Part shown: positions 49,815 through 57,871 of the stretch, one piece after another
Position numbering within the stretch: position 1 is the first letter of the stretch
Layout of the letters: every line of letters begins with the position of its first letter
DNA from: UA16 sp905478895
GTDB lineage: Bacteria; Bacteroidota; Bacteroidia; Flavobacteriales_D; Sanyastnellaceae
Reading direction: 5' to 3'
Assembly: GCA_943788495.1 (NCBI GenBank)
Contig: CALSQO010000002.1
Location: 744,001 to 808,000, forward strand
Length of the DNA: 64,000 bases
The notes under the pieces: generated by a model
The model's database searches: none
Seen by the model: only the letters and a program-made list of their open reading frames with translations
What the model was told of the DNA's origin: nothing
Position numbers and translations under genes: made by a program

Positions 49815-50873
49815 ATGCCTAGATACTTTCGATTCCAGCTCGCAGCAATCCTTTTGTTCTTGACCGCCTCCTGCTCAAACGTTGCAGAAAAAGAGCTTCC
49901 GGAGTCAGTGTCCAGCGCGGCGACTTCAGCCTATGCCATGGAGTTTACGCCTTCACAGCAAAAAGAACGCGAAGCGAAGTGGGCGGAACCCGGCGTGCGC
50001 CGTGTTGAGTTGTCCAACGGGTACCGTGTATTCACACAGACTTTCGGTGAAAACCCTGATGTGTGCATTTTGGCGCTGCATGGCGGTCCGGCAGCAACCC
50101 ATGAATACTTGTTGTCGCTTGCCTATGACTTGCCTGCGCAGCACGGTTTCGAGGTTGTTATGTACGATCAATTGGGAAGCTTTTTCAGCGATCAACCCAC
50201 CGAAGATATTTGGAACATTGATCGCTGGGTGGAGGAGGTAGAGGAAGTGCGGAAAGCACTCGGATATGATGCGTCGAATTTCTATCTATTGGGCAATAGT
50301 TGGGGAGGGATTTTGGCCATGGAATATGCCTTGCGTTACCAAGAAAACCTCAACGGACTCATTGTATGCAACATGGTTACGAGCATTCCCGAATACGCGG
50401 CGTACAACCAGAACGTGCTGCGGCCTCAGATGCGCCCGAGTTTATTGGATTCGCTCAATGCCTTTGAAGAGGCGGGAGATTTGCAGAATGAAACTTACCT
50501 AGACCTGATTCAAACCGAATTTTACAACAAGCACATTTGTCGTTTGGAAGTGTGGCCAGAAGAGGTGGAAACTTCCTTTGCTAAGTTGAATTATCCCCTT
50601 TATGATTTGATGCAAGGACCGAGCGAGTTTAAAGTGGGTGGACGCCTCATTGATTGGGACATCACAGATCGATTGAAAGAGATTTCTGCGCCGACCTTGA
50701 TGGTTGGAGCAACCCATGATACCATGGACCCTGAGGCAATGAAGCGCCAGTCAGACTTGGTGCAAAATGGCCAAAGCCTGACATGCGAGACGGGCTCTCA
50801 CCTTTGCATGTGGGACGATCGAGAAGTCTTCATGGCTGGAGTGGCGGCGTTCATTGCTGGAGTTGAACGCTAA
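49815..50873 (+). CDS. Proline iminopeptidase-like alpha/beta hydrolase, lipoprotein
   Basis: From ATG 49815 the product is 352 residues with signal peptide FRFQLAAILLFLTASC and lipobox LTASC, so it is membrane-anchored outside the cytoplasm. The S33 prolyl aminopeptidase signature is clear: LALHGGPAATHEYLLSL with the oxyanion-hole HGGP, the nucleophile elbow LGNSWGGILAMEYAL, the acid in MVGATHDTMDP and the His in TGSHLCMWDD. Family members remove N-terminal proline from peptides. Its 3' end overlaps the convergent gene at 50851 by 23 bases. Confidence 0.9.
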   Translation: MPRYFRFQLAAILLFLTASCSNVAEKELPESVSSAATSAYAMEFTPSQQKEREAKWAEPGVRRVELSNGYRVFTQTFGENPDVCILALHGGPAATHEYLLSLAYDLPAQHGFEVVMYDQLGSFFSDQPTEDIWNIDRWVEEVEEVRKALGYDASNFYLLGNSWGGILAMEYALRYQENLNGLIVCNMVTSIPEYAAYNQNVLRPQMRPSLLDSLNAFEEAGDLQNETYLDLIQTEFYNKHICRLEVWPEEVETSFAKLNYPLYDLMQGPSEFKVGGRLIDWDITDRLKEISAPTLMVGATHDTMDPEAMKRQSDLVQNGQSLTCETGSHLCMWDDREVFMAGVAAFIAGVER

Positions 50874-51285
50874 AAGCAGGCTCGCTTGAAGTGCCAATGC
50901 ACTGGACCTGCCGCGCTGCGGGGTCGACAGCCAAAACGTATTGCCGGTAAGCCCCCGTGTCTGTGGCAGCGAGTTCAAATACCACTGCTCGCAACCTTGG
51001 TTCATCCGAAGGATTTGAAGGGGTGCTGGATTGACTCTCATCCAACTGCCCTCTCCATTTGCCGGCAAAAGTCATGGTTCTTCCGTCTGCGAATGCCTGA
51101 TGCAAATATGCCGTTCCATCTGCATCGATGGTGAACGTATACGTGCTACCCTTGACCATTGCCGCCTTCCCTCGAATTAAAATGGGTTCACCATTCGCTT
51201 TGCGCATGGCATGTTCGGGTTGTTCGCCGACCCAAGTGCCCAACCACGTTTCCACGGCAAACAAAGGTTCTTCAACGGAGCGCAC
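50851..51285 (-). CDS. Small lipocalin-like protein, 5' end possibly frameshifted
   Basis: The frame from GTG 51285 gives 144 residues of beta-rich sequence beginning VETWLGTWVGEQPEHAM and ending QVQCIGTSSEPAFSVQL. WLGTWVGE followed by alternating strands recalls small lipocalin-like or DUF-type domains, but I cannot name the family. Upstream in the same frame is SWLFVGCSES, which looks like the end of a lipoprotein signal with lipobox FVGC. ATG 51349 in another frame gives MPLLAWLIL. A single indel near 51315-51325 would produce a complete lipoprotein leader. Confidence 0.6.
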   Translation of the reverse strand: MRSVEEPLFAVETWLGTWVGEQPEHAMRKANGEPILIRGKAAMVKGSTYTFTIDADGTAYLHQAFADGRTMTFAGKWRGQLDESQSSTPSNPSDEPRLRAVVFELAATDTGAYRQYVLAVDPAARQVQCIGTSSEPAFSVQLQQ

Positions 51286-51392
51286 TGTGCTTTCGCTGCA
51301 ACCGACGAATAGCCAGCTGCCGCAGGATCAGCCAGGCCAATAGTGGCATCGAAAATGACGCAGTATTGGTGGGTCATCCTTCGGAGCACGAT

Positions 51393-53804
51393 TCACTGTA
51401 TTGGCTCAAGAGGAGAAGCAAGTCGCTCACATTCGTGGTGTTGTCTCCGTTGATGTCGCCGGCGCAAATGGGAATGATCACAGCCGTAATCGGCCAGAAA
51501 AAGCAATACATCGCTCACGGCAATCAGGCCGTCGTTGTCGAGGTCGCCGGCGCAATCGTTGCAATCAAAGGTGCACGTGCCATTTTCAATGGTCGCACCG
51601 GGATCGAAGTTGCACGCTTCGAAGTTGGTGCAGCCAGCACATGAGAAGTACTCGCAGCTGTTGTCCTCAATGGTTGCGGATAAATCAAAGTTGCACGCAC
51701 CTGGCTCCGTGCAGCCTTGGCAGGTCAGGTATTCGCAAGATCCATCGTCCATGGTTGCGCCAGCGGTGTAATTGCACGCAGCCGCGCTGGTGCAACCGTA
51801 GCAGGTTTCAAAATCGCAGCTTTCATCCTCAGTGACAGCTGCGGGGTTGTAGTTGCATGCCATCGGGTCCATGCATCCGTCGGGATCGACTTCTATGCAC
51901 AAGTCGTAGATTGAGATTTCAGCTTGGAAGAAGGCTCCTTCGGATCCGCTCCAGCCATTCCCGATTCGAACGTACCAATTGCCAATTCCTTCAGGCGCAT
52001 TTCCAATTGTCGCTGCTCCTACATAGTCCCCGTCCGCAGTGGACTGCCATGAGGACGGCCAAAAACCAGAACTCGTGCATCCAAAGTCTACATCGAATCC
52101 GCCAATTTGCTTGCACGTCCCATCAGGCGCTTCCACAATGATCGAGAGGTCGCTGGCTCGCGTCATGTCCTGTTGCGTGTTTTCGAAATGCAAGAATACC
52201 GTCACAGCAGCCACGTAGCCAAATCCACTCAATGCGATGCTTTCTGTTTCTCCCGGACCAAGCTCGCCTTCAATGTTAATGAGTGCTTCACAATCGCATG
52301 CTCCGCCCAGTGGTGAGTAAAAGCAGCTGCCATCATCAAATAAGAAAATCTCCTCGTAATTGCATGCGATGGGATCCGTGCAGCCAACGCAGCTGCTTCC
52401 ATCTCCCCCGCAAATGCCACAATCATCTTCGACTGCACAGGAGCCATCGTTGAACTCGGCTTCGGGGTCATAATTGCAAAAGGACGGGATGGTGCAGCCG
52501 TAATTTTGGCAGCTTGTCGCGAATTCGTCGCAGGAGTCGAAACACGATCCTTGCCCATTGATGGTTGGAATCAGTGCGTTGCTCTCCACCGTCGGATGAA
52601 ACTCCAGGTTCACCGACCCACCCGCTACGGCGTGGCAGTAGCTCATGATGGTACCCGTCTGGGGTGCCGGATTGTTCGTGCAACTGCCCTCAGCAGCGTA
52701 GCAATCGTCAATGGGGCCGCCCGGCCATCCGCACCAGTGGGTGTGATTGGATCCGAAATTGTGGCCGAGCTCGTGCGCAACCACATTGAGGTTCCAGCTG
52801 TAATTGTTCAGGTTGTAGGTCAAAGAGGGGTCCAAGTAGGCAGAGAACCCCGCCGCATAATTGGGGCTGCAAACAACGTTGAGGTACGCGATGCCTCCTG
52901 TACCTGTATCCGGTCTGCGGGTCATGAGGTGAACCAAGTCGCGGGGCCGATTGGCCAAGTCGGGGTTGTTCAGCCATTCCATTCGAAATGCATCCAACAT
53001 GGCTCCTGCGTTGCCAACGAAGGATGCGTAAGGGTCAGTTGTTTCCCATACATTCACATAAGAGGCCGCCAAATTGACCAGGTTGTCCAACTCTGTCTCA
53101 TAAATTTCGGAAACACCTGCGAGGAGTGCAAGCGACCATTCAACGGTGTTTCCGCAGTTTTGGTTGAAGGTGTTGTAGGTATAAAAATCGATGTCAATTG
53201 CGACTTCAATGCATGAAGTTACACTGGATCGCTGGCCATGCGGTGCCGGAGAATGTCCGTGTCCTTGGGGCCTTAGTCCTCGTTCCACTTCCTCCACCCC
53301 ACAATTGAATGCTGGGGGATTGATGGCATCTGCGATGGCATACAGGACGGAATAACCGGTGTCTATTCCTTTGCATTCCAGGCCGCCAATCTCGTACTGC
53401 ACGCCCTCGTGCCGCACCGTTCCTGCAACTTCGTCTGCCATAATTACGAGTGTCCCATGAAATCCTGCGCTGGCAAATCGGTAGGTGAGCAACTGGGGCG
53501 TATAGCGTTCGACGCGGAGCCCTGTCTCGGTCATGTGTCCAATTTCCAAATTTTGGGTGTGCGCCTGAAATCGTTGCATTTCCACCCATTCGTGCGTGCC
53601 ATCCGGCAAATTGAGCGGGAGCGTCCACACATCAGGCCGTATTTCTTGAAGCGTCTTTTGCGCCGTTTCGTTCACCTGGAAGAAAACGGAAGACTTCCGA
53701 TCAATTGTAGGCGCGCACAAGCCATCATCTGTTGACAATGCGAAAAGGCTCAAGGGCTGTTCCAGATTCATGCAGCCCAATTGTGCAACGATTGCTGAAG
53801 GCAT
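51393..53804 (-). CDS. Secreted reprolysin-like metalloprotease, second copy, frameshifted at both ends
   Basis: An 803-residue paralogue of the protease at 32.8-35.0 kb. The zinc site is HELGHNFGSNH, and the Met-turn is TIMSYCHA. Then come repeat GCTIPSFCNYDPEAEFNDGSC, CGICGGDG, more Cys repeats, a P-like domain (GIGNWYVRIGNGWSG) and further repeats to CAGDLDNDGLIAVSDVLLFLADYGC. There the frame shifts (near 51480). The other frame supplies the second dockerin-like loop DINGDNTTNVSDLLLLLSQ and a stop at 51374. At the start, ATG 53826 would give a signal peptide beginning MIFFLVCMPSAIVAQ if an 8-T tract had 7 T. Confidence 0.82.
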   Translation of the reverse strand: MPSAIVAQLGCMNLEQPLSLFALSTDDGLCAPTIDRKSSVFFQVNETAQKTLQEIRPDVWTLPLNLPDGTHEWVEMQRFQAHTQNLEIGHMTETGLRVERYTPQLLTYRFASAGFHGTLVIMADEVAGTVRHEGVQYEIGGLECKGIDTGYSVLYAIADAINPPAFNCGVEEVERGLRPQGHGHSPAPHGQRSSVTSCIEVAIDIDFYTYNTFNQNCGNTVEWSLALLAGVSEIYETELDNLVNLAASYVNVWETTDPYASFVGNAGAMLDAFRMEWLNNPDLANRPRDLVHLMTRRPDTGTGGIAYLNVVCSPNYAAGFSAYLDPSLTYNLNNYSWNLNVVAHELGHNFGSNHTHWCGWPGGPIDDCYAAEGSCTNNPAPQTGTIMSYCHAVAGGSVNLEFHPTVESNALIPTINGQGSCFDSCDEFATSCQNYGCTIPSFCNYDPEAEFNDGSCAVEDDCGICGGDGSSCVGCTDPIACNYEEIFLFDDGSCFYSPLGGACDCEALINIEGELGPGETESIALSGFGYVAAVTVFLHFENTQQDMTRASDLSIIVEAPDGTCKQIGGFDVDFGCTSSGFWPSSWQSTADGDYVGAATIGNAPEGIGNWYVRIGNGWSGSEGAFFQAEISIYDLCIEVDPDGCMDPMACNYNPAAVTEDESCDFETCYGCTSAAACNYTAGATMDDGSCEYLTCQGCTEPGACNFDLSATIEDNSCEYFSCAGCTNFEACNFDPGATIENGTCTFDCNDCAGDLDNDGLIAVSDVLLFLADYGCDHSHLRRRHQRRQHHECERLASPLEPIQ

Positions 53805-54114
53805 GCAGACGAGGAAAAAAAATCATACAGATTAGCAATGCTGAGGATTCACCTCGCTTGGCGGTGGTTGTGAGAAAGTCCGGCATGGCGCATTTGGATA
53901 AGTCCCAAAGTAGTGATTTTCTGATAGATGAAAAATGGGTTTGATTGAAACGCAACTTTTCGTCCGGCAGCAGCGTACAGGAGGCCATTCATGTTTGTTC
54001 AAAACCATAAGAATAGATTTGTTTTTCGATAGATAATCGGAAAATATATCGACAAACGATAGTAAAATTCCAATGAATTTGCTATCTTTAAGTACGAAAT
54101 GGATTCAATCCGCG

Positions 54115-57100
54115 ATGAATTATTCAACAATCACAACGACATGGAAGCGCTTTTTGCTGCTTCCGATAGCAACCTTTTTTCTCACAGGAATGGGGTTTGC
54201 TCAGTTTACAGGTTTGGAAAGTGAAATACACGCCACATCTGAACACGGAACTACTTACCACATTTATGCGCACTTCGGCTCACCTTCGGATGAAGTCTTA
54301 GCGGTGTATTCCATTGGTCAGGAAGAAGAAGGATCGGTGGATCTCAACCTCGAGGTCACTACGAGCTTCTTTCAAGAAACGACCATTGGTGTGAATTTGG
54401 GTTCTGACCTTTTTGGATCGCTTCTAGCGATGTTTCCTGATGCGGCATATGACAGTTGGTTGACGATTGGTTCAACGAGCAATGCAGATGCTCAAGTATC
54501 TAGCATCGGAATGTCTGGAGCCTTTATTGATTTCAATACAGGCACAGGATTCACCTTGGATGGCGCAGTAGGCGGCAGCTGGTATGTGACCCCAGGTTCC
54601 AATCCGCTGGCAATGGCCGGCGAGAATGGCAAAGTATTATTGGCTCAACTGACGGCAGCGGATGGCGTCGATGGAGCTGGACATGTGATTTGCACATGGA
54701 ATCTCAATTGGAGAGATGCAGCAGGAGTAGCTCATTATGAGCAAGAATTAGCATTGAATACCCAGGATTTTGTGATTGACCTCATGGGATGCACTGATGC
54801 AACGGCCTGCAACTACGACGAAACAGCAACCGCTGATGATGGCAATTGCCAATACATTGATACTTGTGGTGTTTGCGGCGGTGATGGAATTGCAGAAGGC
54901 GCATGCGATTGCGAAGGAACAACTCCAGAAACAGGCTATGACTGCTCAGGTGATTGCTTAGCAGATGCCGATGAAGATGGCGTTTGCGATGCATTGGATC
55001 CTTGTGTGGGTACAATAGATGCCTGCGGCGTGTGCAACGGTCCTGGCGATGTTTACGCCTGCGGATGCGACGAGATTCCAGAAGGAGATTGCGATTGCGA
55101 CGGAAATGTTTTGGATGAATGCGGAGTTTGCGGTGGAGAAGGCATCCCAGAAGGAGATTGCGATTGCAATGGCAACCAAGCAGATGCCACTGGAGAATGT
55201 GCCGGAACATGCGAAATCGATAGTGATAACGATGGTATTTGCGATGATATTGACACGTGTGTAGGCACTGTTGATGCCTGCGGCATATGCAATGGCCCTG
55301 GAGAGATTTACGAGTGCGGTTGCGCCGATATTCCAGAGGGTGATTGCGATTGCAACGGCAGTGAATTGGACGCTTTGGGCGTATGCGGTGGGGCTTGTTC
55401 GGCCGACGAAGATGCCGACGGCGTTTGCGATGACGCCGACGATTGCATCGGTGAATTGGATGCTTGCGGCATTTGCAACGGACCAGGCGCGATCTATGAT
55501 TGCGGTTGTGAAGAAATGCCAGAAAGCGATTGCGATTGCGACGGCAATGTCGTTGACGCCATTGGAGAGTGCGGAGGAACTTGCCTAGCAGATGAAGATG
55601 AAGATGGAATTTGTGATGCCATCGAAGTTTATGGTTGTACCGATGAGCTTGCGACGAACTATTTGCCTGCGGCAACGGAAGATGATGGTTCATGTACCGT
55701 TCCAGCCTTTCCATTCTTGAACGCTGCTGTGCATGCAACGAGTGACGAGGGAACGACTTACCGGCTCTACGCGCACTTCGGAAATCAGTTCGATGAGTGC
55801 ATTGCACTATTTGCGGTGGGATCGGACGAGTTGGACCCTGTATCACTTGAATTGGAAGTAACCACGAGTTTCTTCCAACACCCAGTGGGACTGGGTGGAG
55901 CAGATTTGGGTTCGGGCATTCAAACGTTCTTGTTCGGAATGTTCCCCGTTTTGGAGTTTGACAGCTGGTTGACCGTTGGTTCGGCGAACAGTTCAGAGGG
56001 TGACGTCAGTTCCATCGGAATGTCGGATGCCTTTGATGCATTCAATACGGGCTCTGGATTCACCTTGGCGGGAACAACCGGCGGAAGTTGGTACGTCATT
56101 CCTGGCGCAAACGCAGGTGCGATTGCCGGCGAAGATGGAAAAGTACTGGTGGGACAATTCACCGTTGCGGATGATGAAAATGGCGATCTTGGAATTTTAA
56201 GTGGAACATGGAACATGCAATGGCGTGATGAAGGACAAAACTCGGTGGAAACCCGCGGTCTTGAATTCACCACAGCAGAATACGTGCCACCTGTTTTTGG
56301 TTGCATGGACGAGTTGGCCTGCAATTACAATGAAGAAGCCAATACCGAAGACGGTTCATGTTTGTCGAATGATGAATGTGGCATTTGCGGAGGAGATGGC
56401 ATCGCAGAAGGAGCGTGTGATTGCGAAGGCAATTTCCCAGCAGCTGGTTACGATTGCGATGGCGTTTGCCTCAGTGATACGGACGAAGATGGCGTTTGCG
56501 ATGAATTCGAAGTGGCAGGTTGCACAGATGCTACGGCATGTAACTATGATGGAGACGCTACCGATGACAATGGTTCATGCTTGCAGCTGGACGAATGTGG
56601 CATCTGCGGCGGTTCTGGTATTCTCGAGGGCTCTTGTGGTTGCGATGGCACGTTCCCTGAAGCGGGCTACGATTGCGATGGTGATTGCCTTGCAGATGCA
56701 GACGAAGACGGCATTTGTGATGAATTTGAGATTCCAGGCTGCACAACTTCCTATGCCTGCAACTATAACCCAGAAGCTACCGATGACGATGGCTCTTGTA
56801 CGTTTGCGACTCCCGGCACCAACTGCGGTGGCGAGTGCTTAGCCGATCATGACGGAGATGGCATCTGCAATGAGAATGAATTCGGCGGTTGTACCTCTTC
56901 ATCCGCTTTGAATTACAACGAAGCAGCCACGGATGATGACGGATCATGTGAATGGCCTGAAGGCTTGTTCACCGGGCTCAGCTATCAGCTCGTTGGCCAT
57001 GATTTGATCGAAGGAACTTCTACGTATCGGTTGTATGCCAATTTTGCGGCAGACACGACCATTCAAGTCACTGCAGCATACGGAACAGAGGAGTTTAACT

Positions 57101-57459
57101 GGTCCATCAGTTCCACGGAACCTTTTTATCAGGATGAGTATGGAAGCTTGCTGGCACAGGCGATTAATCCGGCTTTTTTCGCATCCTTTCCAACCTTGGA
57201 ATACGATACTTGGTTGGCGTTGGGCGGTGGTCCTGGTTCGTCGCTTGATTTGCAACAAGTAGGACTTGAAACGTTCTTTTCTGATTTTGAAGAAACCGGA
57301 GGGGATGTGTTGGTCAACACAACGGTAGGAGCCAGTTTGTACTACATTCCCGGTGATGATGGAAGTCCATCTGTCGTTTGTGGACGATGGACAGATGCTC
57401 TTGGGCCAATTCACGACCGCGGGTGTTGTTTCGGTTTCTTACAACCTGCAATTCCGTGA
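54115..57459 (+). CDS. Giant secreted TYR-domain / MopE-repeat protein, first segment
   Basis: I choose ATG 54115 over 54073, because a near-consensus -7 box (TATCTTTA, 54083-54090) lies between them. The signal peptide is RFLLLPIATFFLTGMGFAQ. Three copies of an about 180-residue domain (start TTYHIYAHF, TTYRLYAHF, STYRLYANF; middle YDSWLTIG; end VLLAQLT or VLVGQFT) lie at about 54200-54780, 55710-56300 and 56960-57440. Between them are Cys repeats (GCTDATACNYDETATADDGNC) and thrombospondin-3-like stretches (DADEDGVCDALDPCVG, ACGVCNGPG, EGDCDCDGN). The frame is lost near 57380 and the segment stops at 57459. The next two entries continue the same gene. Confidence 0.82.
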   Translation: MNYSTITTTWKRFLLLPIATFFLTGMGFAQFTGLESEIHATSEHGTTYHIYAHFGSPSDEVLAVYSIGQEEEGSVDLNLEVTTSFFQETTIGVNLGSDLFGSLLAMFPDAAYDSWLTIGSTSNADAQVSSIGMSGAFIDFNTGTGFTLDGAVGGSWYVTPGSNPLAMAGENGKVLLAQLTAADGVDGAGHVICTWNLNWRDAAGVAHYEQELALNTQDFVIDLMGCTDATACNYDETATADDGNCQYIDTCGVCGGDGIAEGACDCEGTTPETGYDCSGDCLADADEDGVCDALDPCVGTIDACGVCNGPGDVYACGCDEIPEGDCDCDGNVLDECGVCGGEGIPEGDCDCNGNQADATGECAGTCEIDSDNDGICDDIDTCVGTVDACGICNGPGEIYECGCADIPEGDCDCNGSELDALGVCGGACSADEDADGVCDDADDCIGELDACGICNGPGAIYDCGCEEMPESDCDCDGNVVDAIGECGGTCLADEDEDGICDAIEVYGCTDELATNYLPAATEDDGSCTVPAFPFLNAAVHATSDEGTTYRLYAHFGNQFDECIALFAVGSDELDPVSLELEVTTSFFQHPVGLGGADLGSGIQTFLFGMFPVLEFDSWLTVGSANSSEGDVSSIGMSDAFDAFNTGSGFTLAGTTGGSWYVIPGANAGAIAGEDGKVLVGQFTVADDENGDLGILSGTWNMQWRDEGQNSVETRGLEFTTAEYVPPVFGCMDELACNYNEEANTEDGSCLSNDECGICGGDGIAEGACDCEGNFPAAGYDCDGVCLSDTDEDGVCDEFEVAGCTDATACNYDGDATDDNGSCLQLDECGICGGSGILEGSCGCDGTFPEAGYDCDGDCLADADEDGICDEFEIPGCTTSYACNYNPEATDDDGSCTFATPGTNCGGECLADHDGDGICNENEFGGCTSSSALNYNEAATDDDGSCEWPEGLFTGLSYQLVGHDLIEGTSTYRLYANFAADTTIQVTAAYGTEEFNWSISSTEPFYQDEYGSLLAQAINPAFFASFPTLEYDTWLALGGGPGSSLDLQQVGLETFFSDFEETGGDVLVNTTVGASLYYIPGDDGSPSVVCGRWTDALGPIHDRGCCFGFLQPAIP

Positions 57460-57871
57460 TGAGGCGGAGTCGTCCCATTACATGACCGATTTGAACCTGA
57501 CATTCCCCGCATTTGGAGTGGGCTGTACCGATGCATTGGCTTGCAACTTTGATGCTGCAGCAACGGACGATGACGGCACGTGTTTTTACGAAACAGACTA
57601 CCGAGATTGCGACGGAGAGTGCAACAACGATGCACGGACGGCGACAACGTGTGTGACGAAGAAGAAATTCCAGGTTGTACAGACCTCAGAAGCGTTCAAT
57701 TACGATCCGTTAGCTACCGATGAAGATGGTAATTGCTTGAGCATAGGTTGCTACGATGAGTTGGCTTGCAATTACAATCCGGAAGCCGATGTGAATGATT
57801 TGGAGACATGCCTCTATGCAGATGCCTTTCTCGGATTGCGATGGCAATTGCAACGGCGACTACGAAGGTGA
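57353..57871 (+). pseudogene. Giant protein, middle segment in a second frame
   Basis: This frame picks up the end of the third TYR domain (DGQMLLGQFTTAGVVSVSYN), then a repeat (GCTDALACNFDAAATDDDGTC). A short out-of-frame piece follows: in the +1 frame, about 57634-57690, it reads DGDNVCDEEEIPGCTD. The main frame resumes with SEAFNYDPLATDEDGNC and GCYDELACNYNPEADVN. It is lost again near 57840, where the third frame carries DCDGNCNGDYEGDGVDEC. In all, the junctions at 57380, 57634, 57690 and 57840 need four indels within about 500 bases. Confidence 0.65.
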
